Source of the DNA: Isoetes taiwanensis
Taxonomy: Eukaryota > Streptophyta > Lycopodiopsida > Isoetales > Isoetaceae
Direction: 5' to 3'
Length of the DNA: 64,000 nt
Assembly (NCBI GenBank): GCA_021234155.1
Contig: JAJEKV010000009.1
Coordinates: 9,056,546 to 9,120,545, forward strand
Shown here: positions 45,261 to 58,560 of the stretch, one piece after another
Layout of the letters: the number at the start of each line of letters is the position of its first letter
Numbering within the stretch: position 1 is the stretch's first letter
Position numbers and translations under genes: made by a program
The notes under the pieces: model-generated
Database searches by the model: none
What the model was told of the DNA's origin: nothing
The model's input: the letters and a program-made list of their open reading frames with translations, nothing else

Positions 45261-47580
45261 AAATCGCACATTCCAAAAAAATTCTTAGTGTTCGATCATG
45301 TTGGCTCCAACTGCAACAAAATAGTGTCAAAACACCACTCATTGGAAAGTTCTCGACGAGAGAAATCCAACGGCGTGAGTCCCACCTTCATCCGACCCCT
45401 CTACCGCAAGCTACGTGCTTTTGAAGGCGATTAAACAAAAAGAAGCTTCCTAGAATGTCCACTAATAAATGCTTTGCCACCTCATTACTTCTTTTTATTA
45501 ATGAGGGTGCCACTTCACCTCCTTAAAAAAAAAACTAATTTAATATTAAAGAGTTAATGGCTAGGATTTATGCTCACCTTTTGATCAAATGGTTAAGATC
45601 TGCTACACCAAATTCACTTTTTGGCATCTTCCTTGCACCTTCCCCATAAAGCTCAAGGGCTAGGATTTCGCCTTCCCGTTTGATCCAACGGTTCACAGAT
45701 GGGGTGTATGCCCCCATGTATGACTCATGTATGCCCCCACCAAAATCCAAGGGCTTAAGCTACGCCACCTCACCAATTTTTTATCCAAGGGCCAAGATAA
45801 AAAATTTATATCCGATATGCCATTTTGTAACTACCCCCATGAGTTTCTATATACATATTAAGATAAATAAATCAATCTAAGATTATATAGATGGCATGCA
45901 TGTAATTGAACTGAATTCATTTAGAATTCTAACAATTGCGGGTTTACATCCAAGGGCCATGGCTTTCTAAGACTCATACAATATATGAATTCAGAGGAAA
46001 GGAGAACAAACTACTTATTTCTTAGAAAATGAACTACATAAACAAATAAGAATTGGATAGACAAAATATCCCTAGCAACAGTCTTCGAAACATACCATTG
46101 TCGTATGAGAAACGACGATTTAAACAACATATGTGTTTATTTGGTCGAGTCGACACCAACTATCTCCATAGAAGAAGCCAACTTGGGATATGGATTCAAA
46201 CGTCTATTCTCTAAAATGAAGGCAATACACAAAAGAGACCAGAATTTTTAATCTATGCAAGATGAATTCGTAAATTTGAAGTTATCCCATGTGACGCCTG
46301 ATATGTTTGTTGCAAGGTGTACTAATGTGGTGAATCATATGGTGACATGTCGTACATGTGGTGAATCATCTCGTGACATGTGGTGCATGTGGTGAATTAT
46401 GTGGTGAATTATTTGGCATTTCTTTGCACTTTTGCAAATCTCCCAAGCTCTGCATCACTGTCCTCTAATTCAGCCTCCTTCCTTCATGAAAACTACCCAA
46501 TGGATCCTATCTGCCATAAAGTTGCCATGTGGGACAACCTTTCTGCTGATCCGGAATTCACTGCTTATGGTGGTTCTTGTGGAACTATCACTTCAGCCTA
46601 ACAGAAAGACAGCTCTCTAGATACAGATCGATGTACTACAATCATAGACAGATTGCAAATCTATATGGGTCACTTATTATTCTGTTCGCAGATGATGATT
46701 ATTTCCGTCTACTCTACCTCGGCAACTGCCCTGCTAATGGCTGTATCTTTGGGATTGCTGAGCCCTTCAATACCTACTTCAATTCCATCTTTTTCCATGA
46801 TCCATAAGCTTATACTATGGCATTTTGAAGATAGTGATGCTATGCTATGTATTTCCTATAGTGATCTCTCACTATAATTTTTTCATCATGACACAGTCTT
46901 CTCAACCATGTGTGATGCTTTGTACTTGAATCTTTATAATTAATGATAAAACCAACTCTTACTCTGAAAAAGAATTTTTTTTTTAATAGGAAGCTAAAGA
47001 TGTTGTGATGTTCCACATATTTATACGGTGTATGTATAAATATACGGACACGTCACGGGCTGAGGATATGCCATCATGGGGGTATGTAACCTACGGAATT
47101 AACCATAAACGATTAATTTAGCTATGCTAAATTAATAAGGGTTTAATTAAAGGTTAATTACCTAAGTAAGTTAATTAAGCTAATTAATTCATTAGTTAGG
47201 AGACACCTAGCCAAACTCGATTGCCCAGAATGAGGGTGCTAATTTGAAGCATCAAATTAGATCCCTATCCCAATTTTCCCCAAATCGAACCAAGGAACAG
47301 GAGCAGTTGAGCGCCAAGTCTATTCAAGCATGGTGATTCCGTGCCACCAAAATCCTTTTTAAATTTAGAGTAAGATCAGTTAGTTATAGATCTAAAATGT
47401 TGTGTGCACTGAAGAAATTTTGTCAAATATATCACCTCCTTATTGTGCACATTGGGCATTATTTCAAATCATCACAACAAAGCTAAAGGCCAGGTAATAC
47501 TGTTTCTAACTAGTTTCATAGACTTGTTGGTATGGGAAACTCGAACATTTCTTAGAGAATGGACTGGATAAATACATAAG
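45261..47580. other. Stretch without a recognisable gene
   Basis: It includes a cluster of GTGGTGAATCA/T words (about 46325-46425, six or more loose copies) and an AT-rich tract of AATTAA palindromes (about 47110-47200). Open frames 46380-46601, 46577-46807 and 46653-46877 show nothing I recognise. Text near 45590-45780 repeats phrases such as AAGGGCTAGGATTT and TCCAAGGGC and may be a decayed small repeat. Confidence 0.4.
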
Positions 47581-47599
47581 AATTGGACGAACATGTCTA

Positions 47600-48040
47600 T
47601 TTGTTTACATTCATAGTACGAACTGCAGGGAGAAGTGCAACAATAGCTGCTTCTATTAAATCATCTGAGATTTGCAGAGCATTTATCATTCACAAGTTAG
47701 ATGAATCGGTTGGAAATGTTGTAGACCCAAAGTTAGTAACATTGGTGTCGTCCGTAGGTGAGATTTGACAGTCAGACATTGTGACATTTGATTTGTTTTG
47801 CACAATAACATGTATCGAAAAGGCACGGGAATTCTTATACTCGACAGACATTCTTTGTAGACCAACTTTGCGTAAGAAGAAAGCATTCTTGATCATATGC
47901 GACGTCTTGAAACGAGATATTATTCTCAAGATTCCATAGTTGAAGACGACCAAGTAATTCACACAAGCGGTCTTGGCGCAAATAACTTCATTCACAGCTA
48001 TGATCACCCGACTTTGCCTTGCAACTCTATGCGAACTTTA
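47600..48040 (+). pseudogene. Helitron helicase fragment, plus strand
   Basis: The frame RSATIAASIKSSEICRAFII, then HKLDESV, corresponds to the Helitron helicase segment after GGDFRQ (ASIxxSxxWxxFxIxxLxxNMR). Further on, DIVTFDLFCTITCIEKAREF and LCRPTLRKKKAFLIICDVL parallel minus-strand sequence at 52860-52570. It is therefore a second helicase copy in the opposite orientation to the main Helitron. Stops and shifts make it non-coding. Confidence 0.55.
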
Positions 48041-48690
48041 TGCCCTGCAAACATAAGGTAGAAAACATTCATAAAACAAAAAACTAAGATCCCGTATCAT
48101 CAAATCATTCCATACAAAAAGGCAACTATCATAATGTGTTTAAATGTTTAAAATGTTTAAATGATTTGTTAAACAACTAAATATCATTCAAACCCCCCTT
48201 TGTGCTGGCATCCTAATACTTGTGTATGCATATAGAATACCCAATAGACCCATTGCTCACTATGATACAATAACCAGATATCCATTATAAAAACTGAAAA
48301 TATATGCCAAATAGTTAATGAAATGTAAAGAATATGTAGAGATTTGAAGCTGTGAAATCACATAGAGGCACGAGATCGCTATATTTTTCTATCCTATATT
48401 AGATCAAATCCCTGGCCAGAACTTGTATCCATACAATATCTTTATTGCAGCGTATACTCAGTGTGAGTTCAATGTAAGGGAATGCACCATCATAACTAGC
48501 ATCTTTTTTAGAGTTTCCCACAGTTTAGAGTTTCCCACAGTTTCCCACAGAATACGCTTGAAATTGTATGCAACATATTTAACAGCTCTTACCACCAAAC
48601 CACAGTATTGCAATGGCCACGAAAATGCAAAATAAAAACAAACTCTTCACAAGTGAATTTGTATTTAAAGAAATTGCGCTTTCGCATATA
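48041..48690. other. Stretch between Helitron-related pieces
   Basis: No gene is recognised. A short triplication of GTTTCCCACAG lies at about 48517-48549. It may be intron or flank of the ATG11-like fragment to its right. Confidence 0.35.
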
Positions 48691-48694
48691 CAAA

Positions 48695-49420
48695 AACAAA
48701 GGTAAGACGTGCATGAAACATTGAGAACGTCACATGTGTGAGAGCTTCAAATCCACTAACCCGGCATTCCCTTAGAAGTTCTGCATTGCTTCTAAATTCT
48801 CCATCTAATTGAATAGCCTTAGACAATGCTATCTTTGCTCTATCTTGCTCTCATAACACTTCTTTTATTACCAGCAATTTCTCCCCTTTCACTTTGTTAC
48901 TACAATCAAATGCTTCTGAATCTTGAATCACCTTGTCATCATACTCTGCATTTATTGCACCATGATCTTTTTCACTATTGTTTCCAGAGAACTTATTCAT
49001 TCCTGAATGTCAATCAGTCAGTTTCTGTTCAAATTCCCTTGTTCTTTTCTGATAACAATGACATGTAACTACTTTCTATTTTGTAACTTATTTAAGTGTT
49101 CCATGTCGTCATCTTTCGACTGCAAAGCCTCAGCAGTCTTCTGTGCCACCGTAGAATTCGAAAATTGTTTCTCAGCTTGAGCATTTCCGTCTTCAATATG
49201 GTCCATGTATCGAGGTTCATATTCAACGTGTAAACTCCAAAGCATCGCTATAATAGACGCCAGCTTTGCCTTCAGCAATATATTCTCCACCTCCAACTTA
49301 CTGACCCCAGCTATGTCATTCGTAATCCTGCCTTCATATGAACCTTCTCTGTCCTCTCTTCACTATTCAAGCATACTAGTAATCTTGCACAGGTCGTCTA
49401 AAACTAATCTATAACTTACC
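48695..49420 (-). pseudogene. ATG11-like (autophagy scaffold) gene fragment, probably captured
   Basis: The minus strand reads VENILLKAKLASIIAMLWSL then VAQKTAEALQSKDDDMEHLN (frame 49296-49069). In a neighbouring frame it continues KRTREFEQKLTD, then NKFSGNNSEKDHGAINAEYD and EFRSNAELLRECRVSGFEAL. From memory, plant ATG11 proteins share LxAELASAIALLCS...KTAEALxLKDE...YEKRIQELEQ+LSDQ in this order within their coiled coil. Plant ATG11 is a cytosolic scaffold that helps the ATG1/ATG13 kinase complex start selective autophagy. A stop and frameshifts break the piece. It sits beside Helitron genes on the same strand, which fits gene capture. Family assignment is tentative. Confidence 0.5.
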
Positions 49421-49879
49421 CAGTCTTTTTCTCAAACACGTTATCATACACATCACTTCGTTGACAAATACCACCACTAAATTTACCAGTTGTCATGCCA
49501 TCAATAGATTTATCACTTGTTAAACATCATTTCAGTAACAAATATTAGCAATAAGTTTCACGCGTAAGTTTAATCATGGATACAGACTGGAATATTATCA
49601 TCCAAATCACTTCATATAAGTACCTCTCGCTATTACTAATTAACCAAAATCTACTGTGTACCATGGAAGCAGCTTCATAAAGAAAACACATAGAGTTTGA
49701 GAACAAAATCCCAAACACAAAGACAACTTCACAACAAAAAGTCAAAGTTTCTAATAGATGACATAATATCAATTTCAAATTAACTACTTACTTAGATCGA
49801 CCCACGGCAGAGGCTCCTCCTTTATGCAAGCGATAACTATACATTGTCCACTGAAGATTCCAAGCTGAACTGATTAAAC

Positions 49880-51920
49880 TCTCCTCCCAATCTCATTTTA
49901 GACCTCTTTATTCCGTCTATGACAACCTCAGATTCAGCTTCCCAATCTATAGCTGTGACTTCACGAACCACAACTCTGTGACTCTTGAATCCATTGTATT
50001 CAATGCGAACTACGGCTTAGTGGAATATTTTGCTAATCCAAATGTGCTCCATAAAAGAGAATAATATTCTTGTTGATTATTCTCCTGCAATCGATAACTT
50101 TGTTAATTTCTATCACAAAATCATCAGTGAGAATCTCACCCCAATCTTATCTTACATTATCCCGGTTTTTGACATCTCATTTGCGGTCGCCCTAAGATTC
50201 GTTCTCCTTCATTATTGAAGATAGTAACTACAATTTCTCTGTTGCATCTCCCAAGCGTTGCATGGAATATATACGATCATAACAATGACATCACACATCC
50301 ATTCAAACCAATTGATAAATCGAGCTCTCTCACCTCTTTAATGGTTCAATAGCAGCCCCACATTTCGCACCAAAATTCTGATTCTCGCTTACTTACCTTC
50401 TTCTTGCATCTTAGACATGCCTCATACCACATTGGCTGGTTTGGATCAATAAGCGTTATGCGCGAACATTGAAGTACTCAATCTTCACAAGAAGCGACTT
50501 AGAATAGTTTATTTGCAAAAAGCAAGGAATCAACATACCTCATACTAATAACCTACGCCCATCCCCAACGGAAGGTTGTAATATATGCGATACAAATGCA
50601 CGATCATGCAATGTACACTTTGGCGTCGTTGTACATACGTCCCTCTTGCTCATACCTTTAGTGTGATTGAATTAGCATGTTACAATATTTAAAGGGAAGT
50701 CACGTAACCCATACCATGTGCGTAAAGGCGATGGCGTAAGCGGTGTTTGGATTTAATTCCATCATTGTTTTATTTGTTGTTGACAAAGAGACACTGCGTA
50801 AGACACTATCTAATCGGCCGGTTTCAATCGGCAATTTAATTCAATCAATAGTATTAGTAGAACCTCGAAATTTGCTAGCTCGAACACGAGTCGGTATTAC
50901 TATTGGGATGTCACACAACATTTGCGCATGACTTCTCTCCTTCATTCACGACAAGATCTCCCCATAGGCTCACATTTTGCACTTTTTCCTTTGGAATATG
51001 TTTCCTTTGTTAGAAAATATCCACCTTTGTGTTGTATTCATAAAATACCTTTCATCAAGGAGGCTGATGGTGCGTTTTAAAACATCTTGCTTATCATATT
51101 TCCTATGAGCGGTTTTACGTAGACGGTGAGCAAACAATTCAATGACATGCAAGCGGGGAGAAATTATACAATGTATTCTATCTCAATACCATAACAAACA
51201 AATCGGAAAGTATTTCATGTACCAAAGACCACTTTCCCATCAAGGTACTTGTGCAATTCATCTATTTTTGCAAAACTTCTGCTCCATTGAGTTTCCCACC
51301 TCCGCAATCCCATCACTGGCAACTTCAATTATTGACTGTGCATCAAGCGTTATCTGATAGTCATGGTTTACGGTTATATATCGTTTGTTCGCAGGCCGAA
51401 CAACTCCTTTAGAGATGTAATACACCTACATGTCCACAAAGAACTTCAACGACTACCTCTATTTATGACATAATCCCCAATTTATGCATCAATCTATCAC
51501 CTACCTTCATCAACTCAAGTCTGTTGTAGAATTTGTCAGCTGCCTCGTCAAACATTGTTGCTTGAATTTCCGTTCCCTGTATATATTAAGACGACTCTCT
51601 AAATATTCATAAAGCAAGGGAAGTAAGAACCCAATCAATTCAAATTTGCATACATCCTTGTCTCTTAGCTCCACATTAAACAATTTCCCCTTGCCTGGTC
51701 TTCGCCTATTCTCAAACTCTCGTAAAGGACCTTTCCACATTACTTTTACTTTAATTGTCCAATTTGCTTGGTAAGGAGTTAATTGAACCAATGGACAAAT
51801 TGTTCTCCCACTTCCTATGTTTTCAGCATCATTTGTACTGCAACATTTCCTCAAAATAAAAATCTTTACATACACAGTAGAAGAGATCACATCAAGGGAT
51901 ACCTCATCATCATGCACACA
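49880..51920 (-). pseudogene. RPA1-like gene of a plant Helitron
   Basis: On the minus strand from about 51830: PLVQLTPYQANWTIKVKVMW, then KGPLREFENRR and GKGKLFNVELRDKD. This is the DBD-A OB-fold of the RPA large subunit (PYQxxWTIKARV...GKLFxxDLxD). Near 51550 a frame reads QATMFDEAADKFYN. Around 50460-50390 LIDPNQPMWYEACLRCKKKV is the DBD-C zinc ribbon. Near 50218 FNNEGERILG and near 49975 VVVREVTAIDWEAESEVVID match the C-terminal end. The order is complete, but stops and shifts break it. RPA1-like proteins bind single-stranded DNA, and many plant Helitrons carry one next to the Rep-helicase, as here. Confidence 0.75.
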
Positions 51921-52019
51921 CGAACAGGTCAGCCACGAGAATTATCTAGCTGCTGCGAACACAACGAACACACTTTTTTAGAACACATTTAAAGTTATCA
52001 AAACTCCATCACAAATAAT

Positions 52020-55000
52020 GGCGGAAAAAAATTACCAACTATTCAAGCAATTCTCTAAAAACAACATTTCTAGTCGTTACAGATGCCAATGCCTCATTCT
52101 GTAGGATCAACACATCTTCTCTAGTTCGTATTCTTGTCAATGCCGTGTACAATTGCCCATGAGCAAACACATTCGTTCGCAAATCGGGACTATTTTATCT
52201 AATGTTAGGCCAAGACAAGCGTGGAATGTCGTTGAGTATGCGAGCTTGGCGGTGACATCTATATCTTGTAAAAAAGGCGTGTATTTGGGTGGTGGAAAAA
52301 TCTGCCCGACAAATCGCATGTATATTTTACGAGCTCGTGTCCTCATGTCCAAGAAAGCTAGGACGATCCACAAATCTGTTGTGCATTTCGTGTATAACAA
52401 CTCTAGCATTCTTCACAAGCCCTTTACTCGCATCCAACAATCTCATAATTTGACACCACGGCTCCTACTTTAAGACAAAGCGTGTGTTTGGGCAAAGTCG
52501 GTGATCATAACTATGAAGAAACTCATTTTTTCAACAACTTGGTGGCTTGTGTGAATTACACGGTCACTTTCACTTATGGAATCACGAGAATAATATCTCT
52601 TTTTCGGACACGGCATACGATCAAGAATAGACTGTTAAACTCATCCACATGCACATTTAATGGAGATAAAAATGCTCTTCTTTCACACAAAGTTGGTCTA
52701 CAAACAATATTTGCGGGTATAAAATTCCGTGCCTCTTCCATAGATGTTGTTGTCGAAAACAAATCAAATGTCACAACATCGATTGCCAATTCTCACCTAT
52801 GGGCGACACTAATGTTATTAACTCGGGTCATGACATTTCTAACCGATACATCTAACTTGTGAATAATAAATGCTCTCCAAATCTCGGATGATTTAATAGA
52901 AGCGACTCTTGTTGCACTTCTCCCACTTTTGGTACTATGGGCTATCGCCTAAAAAGTAGCTGCTGACCACAAATTACTTTCCTCCAAATGGAACATCATT
53001 TCTACACAATTCTGTAGAATCACACTGGCGATTCAATCCGCGACTCTATTTGCCATCGCAAATTCATCCCAAATGATTAAATGGCATTCAATCAGCAAGC
53101 TCGCTTTCTCGGGGCGTGGCCTCAATAGTCGAGTGCGGCAACACTATTCTCGATTCTGAGGAATTTGAAACAATGAGTGTGTGATTTTCCCTCACGGGTA
53201 TAACGAGGCCAGCCAATGCGGTTGTTGCCACGGGGCAAAACAATCAAGCTGGGACTTTCTGATTAACAAACATATAGCATTGAGTAGGAAAGTCTTACAT
53301 GTACCAGCTTTCCCATCAATAAACACAGGTCTTTTTATCCCTGGCCCATGCACCGTCTTCTGAACATAATCATATATTCGTCCTTGATTCACGTTCATCT
53401 TATCACGCATCTTTTTTACTCTTCTATGTAAGATCTATGGTGAGGAAACTTTGACAACTCTTGCAACACTAGCTGTGACCGAATGTGGATTTCAGGCAGC
53501 CCAAAGCCAGCAACACTAGAGCCATGTTGCACAAGCACATTTTCAATGCACAAAAGAGCTTGCTGCTCTGCAAGCAAAGTGCCTGTCTCTGAAATATCAT
53601 GGAAGTCCTTTATCAGCTCATCATGAAAATTCGATCACAACTCACTTGCGGGCGCCATCAAGGATAAGCAATGAAAAAAGGAAGCATAAGCTGCGGCCCG
53701 GCGTTTACAAGCGCCAACACTTGCCTCTTGCATTGTCTGGCGGCTCGATCTATCATGCAATAAACCCATAACGGTTACCACTTCTTGATAGGTATCATAG
53801 GTAGTCCCATTATACTTCTTTAAGTCTTCCCAACACCTCATTTGGGTATCACGTGACAAGCTGTCATAAATAGAATAGCTCCCCCCTCCGTGGCATCACT
53901 AACCTTATTCTACAAATAAGGGTTTGCTTACTTCTCCTCAGAACTATGTTCCTAGGAAGGCTGCGGCCTAGCTAGTTCAAGGTGATCACCATCGATTATC
54001 GTTCTATCTCTCTGAGGATACAAAAGTTATGTATTGTTCATAGTCTTGAAGATAGGTTAGCTCAGGAATTCTATAGCGGGGAGGCCTCAAGAAATAACGA
54101 TCAAACAGCGAAGCTATTTGTTGGGCCTCCTATATGATCTACTCGTTCTTTGTTGGCGATGAAGTGGAAGACACTTAACACCGGGATACTTTTACGTGAC
54201 ATGAAACTTTAGTATTAAGCCATCACGCCTCAATTGGCGATAGATACCTTGCACTTTGGTAATCACGTATCTCATCATCAAATTGTCGTTCCACGATCAA
54301 TTCGATACTCCACCTTGTCAAAACCTTTATAAATATAGGCTGTATAGATACATGAAGATATGAGCGATTCGAAGCAACATCAACATTGATATGACAATCA
54401 AAGCTGCTTTAGCGGGAAAGGTGAGTATGACACAACATATCTATCTTCAACTTTCCTTCTTCGATCGCACATAACCCTTGAGGTCCAAATGTGTTCTTGT
54501 AGTCAAGTCTCGAGGATAATGCCAACGGCATGCCCCATCCTTAGAGCATCGTTGAGTGATTGTGCACCATATATTTTAGGTACCATTTGAGCAAGCACCT
54601 CATCATTTTCTGGAATCTCGGCGGATATTAGCAAGTCAATGACCTCAAATGGAATCTCATGTTTGTTTTTAAGTACAATATGGCCATGAGGCAGCCACGT
54701 TTACGGAATTCTATAACATGGATCATATATCAAGCGGACCAACATAAGAACGCAAGAAATTCTTCAAAGATTGGAAACGAGCATGGAATGACGACAACAA
54801 TAATTGGCACATCTGCGGCGGTTTGCCCAGCAGCGCCTGCTTGCCTTGATCTCTGGCCAATCGGATTCGTAGTCATTGTAATAAGCAGGCTAGGAGGCCC
54901 CTTCACTCTTGCAAGAGCTAACGCATCCAATCACGGACCCGAGCACCCTTTGCCTAGAACCAATAAAAGGCGAAGGGGCGGCCGTCGGACATCTTGCCCA

Positions 55001-56262
55001 CCACGGTTCTCAATAAAATCATCATCCTCCTCAACATTTGAATCATCAACCATAGACCTCGACCTCTCATATCCATTAGTTGCCAAGAAATTCAGCCTTT
55101 CTTCTTGACCCTAGAATACATATCCACAAGGTATTCACAAAGTCGGGCGCCCTAAGCGGAAGAAACCGCACCTCATGAAGCAAGCGTGACCTATACCAAT
55201 CCACTGCGACATCTGGCGGTCATTATCGGGGAACCATCCCGCCGTCCGGCTAGAAATATAAGCGGGTATTGCAAAGGGTTCATCTTGCCGATCCGGTATA
55301 TTCATAAAAGCGGTCGTTGATCTTGGTGAAGCCAAAAACGCTATTCTTGGATTAATTGTGGTGAGTTATTTGCATGCACTATGGCGACAACTTCATCACT
55401 TTCATAAGCTGGCCCATTCAATGTCAAGAACACGGACTCCAACGCATTTGCTTCACTTTCGCCTTATCATATGGCGGTGGGATTAACAGCCTCTAGAGTC
55501 GCCGCTATTCGCGTCACCCATGCAGCGGGCAATAACTTCCTTTCCCAACCGGCTCTCTCTCACTATTGTCATGAATATACCAATGCAATGGTGGCCAGGT
55601 TTTGGCGTGGGGATGTATTTTATGGTATGTCCTACCCATCAAAGCAAGCGAGGATGGCATCCCTAAGCGCACAAACTCTCCACCGGCAACACCAAGCCCG
55701 GTGAAGGCAAGCGGATGGTTTAATGCCGCGACTCTTAGCACTAAATCCTGCTTCCTCATAAACATCAGATCAGCGAACTAGGCAATTCGGGTAGCTTTGG
55801 TAAGATCGCCGTCGCGATTACCTTGAAGGTTTCACTCTCACCGGGCAATAATGCAATGCGACAATACACACAAAATCTGTTCCACATGAATTCACTAGCG
55901 GATGGAATAGTGGGCGAGCTTGCATCTTTAGTATACATCATTGCCAATGTATAACCGCCATGCTCGCCCACGGTCACCACTTACGGAACACTCTCGACAT
56001 CTCTTGGCATCTGCTTTGCCCCTCACACCCTCCTCCTCGGTATGCCTCCCACCCAATCCCCCACCCGATAACCACCCGAACCCCTTCTCATTTGCCTCAA
56101 CTCATCTCTCCTCTCACGGAGACAACTCGCGCGCCATCTCGCCCTAGACTCATTTAGCCTCAATCTTCTAAGCTCATCGGGTGAGTATGTCCGACTTGGA
56201 TCAATCTCTACTCTAGGCCTTGGCATTGCAACCTCACACTCCGGTCCTTTGGAACACGCATA
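52020..56262 (-). pseudogene. Helitron Rep-helicase (RepHel), decayed
   Basis: Reading the minus strand from the right: RTYSPDELRRLRLNESRARW (near 56190); LAFTGLGVAGGEF and MGRTYHKIHP (about 55720-55640); VKGPPSLLITMTTNP (about 54905-54860, the usual G-PDLFITFTCNP); a GLPHGHI-like site near 54670 reading CLMAILYLK; and DEIRDYQSARYLSPIEA (about 54270). The PIF1-type helicase follows: RPVFIDGKAGTCKTFLLNAI (near 53330, Walker A), PFGGK (near 52985), RAFLSPLNVHVDEFN (near 52680) and GLTLDKIVPIC with HGQLYTALTRIRT (about 52215-52120). Domain order is that of rolling-circle Helitron replicases. Many stops and shifts, and the altered His motif, indicate a dead copy unless consensus error is responsible. 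Confidence 0.85.
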
Positions 56263-56289
56263 CACAAAAAATATTCAACCTACTACACG

Positions 56290-58560
56290 CTACCCAAATC
56301 CTAGAATACTTAATACACCCGGCGGACTCACCAACACAACCTTACTTATCACAATCCAAAAATACCATAACCTTACCGGACAAGCGTAGATGGTGACCAC
56401 CCAGCCACCCTCCCATGCACGGCACGCTCCCAAATCCACTCATGAAACCCTCCAAGCCGTCCCCTGCACATACAAAGTAACATCAACAGCAAACAAACTA
56501 CTCAACATATAAATAGTCCCCGTAAATTTAAGGCGTCACAAATTTAAGTAAATTTCAACGCTTCCAGTACTACTCACGAAACCTTATTCTCGAATCCGTA
56601 CCCTACACATACAAATCAATACCAACATCAAACAAACTGCTCAATATATAAATAATCCCCTTAAATTTAAGCCCTCACAATTTTATAATTAAGTTTCAAA
56701 CTTTCACTTCCAAATATACAAAGATGTTAAGCGGGGAGAACTTGAAGATCATTACTCCTTTGTAAATGCATAAACTCTCATATAATCCTTGAATCACGGT
56801 AAGTACATCAATTCTATAATTAAGTTTCAAACTTTCACTACTTCCAAATATACGAAAATATTAAACAGGACAACTTGACAACCATATGAAAGAAATCCGT
56901 AACCAATATGGGAAGTTTCACGATTAATCAATCAGACTCCTTAAGGAAGTACTTACAAACACACAGATTCATACGCACAATTCCCTCTTTTTTTTTTCCC
57001 TTTCTTATGAAAATGTGATATAACTAACAGCACCAACATATTTTTTTTTTGGCATCATAGTATATGCCACCCATATATCAACACATCGCCTACACTAATT
57101 CTTCCCGGAAACACTATGCACTTTCAATTAGCATGTGCTTGAAGATCATTACTCCTTTGTAATCTACATAAACTCTCATATAATCCTTCGAATCTAGTAA
57201 GTAGATCATCTCAATACTCCTTAATTGAATTTTGTTGATTATCAGCTGCATGTCCACAATTTCAATCCAATCTTACGAACAACTTTCTTTCTCTTTAGCA
57301 TTCACAAATTTAACTAACTTTCAAGCTTCCTACAATGTCATCTACCCCACTAGTCTATATTTCTATTCCAATTATCACAAAAGAGCCCAACAAAACCCTG
57401 GAACACTAAAACACACACCCATTTAAGAAGCGACAATCTACTACTTACTACAAATATCCAACCTACTACCTGCTACCCAAATCCTAGAATGTTTAACACA
57501 CCAGCAAACTTACCAGGACAACCTTCCTCATGACAATCCAAAAATACCATGACCTTACCAACCAATGTAAATAACAGCCACCTTCCACTGCACGTCACGC
57601 TTCCAATACCACTCACGAAACCTTATTCTCGAATCCGTACCCTGCACATACAAAGCAACACCAACATCAAACAAACTGCTCAATATATAAATAATCCCCT
57701 TAAATTTAAGCCCTCACAATTTTATAACTAAGTTTCAAACTTTCACTACTTCCAAATATACAAAGATATTAAACAGGAGAACTTGAAGATCATTACTCCT
57801 TTGTAATCTGCATAAACTCTCATATAATCCTTGAATCGGTAACTAGATCAATTCTATAATTAAGTTTCAAACTTTCACTACTTCCAAATATACGAGAATA
57901 TTAAGCGGGACAACTTGACAACCATATGAAAGAATCCGTAACCAATATGGGAAGTTTCACGATTACTCAATCGGACTCAGTAAGGAAGTACTTACAAACA
58001 CACGATTCATACGCACAATTCCCTCTTTTTTTTCCCCTTTCTTATGAAAATGTGATACAAACGGCACCAACATATTTTTGGCATCATAATATATGCCACC
58101 CATATATCAACACATCGCCTACACTAATTCTTCGAGGGAAACACTATGCACTTTCGAATTAGAAGATAGCATGTGCTTGAAGATCATTACTCCTTTGTAA
58201 TCTGCATAAACTCTCATATAATCCTTCGAATCTAGTAAGTAGATCATCTCAATACTCCTTAATTGAATTTTGTTGATCATGTTTGCATGTCCACAATTTC
58301 AATGCAATCTTACCAATAGCTTTCTTTCTCTTTAGCATTCACAAATTTAACTAACTTTCAAGCTTCCTACAATGTCATCTACCCCACTACTCTATATTTC
58401 TATGCCATACTCTTTGCTGAATTCATCCGAACTCAACAAACTTCAATTCAAGTCACAAACCTTCAATCGTCAAAATGCGAAGACCTTCAATCACCACAAT
58501 AGAGTTATCACAAAAGAGCCCAACAAAACCCTGGAAGACTAAAACACACACCCATTTAAG
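56290..58560. repeat. Tandemly duplicated tract, unit about 1.03-1.18 kb, with sub-repeats
   Basis: CCAAATCCTAGAAT (56296 and 57479), ACTCACGAAACCTTATTCTC (56573 and 57611), CACGATTA-TCAATC-GACTC (56929 and 57958), and ATATGCCACCCATATATCAA (57062 and 58091) recur in the same order. GAAGATCATTACTCCTTTGT appears four times (56743, 57140, 57786, 58179). It lies directly upstream of the RepHel start and may be the Helitron's 5' non-coding part. No coding frame is recognised. Confidence 0.85.

Noticed and set aside
46677-46710. FADDDYF as a reverse-transcriptase motif
   Set aside because: The surrounding frame lacks every other RT motif and is short, so this is a chance match.
55471-55704. Plus-strand open frame over the Helitron
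   Set aside because: It is the antisense shadow of the Rep region (LAFTGLGV...YHKIHP on the minus strand).
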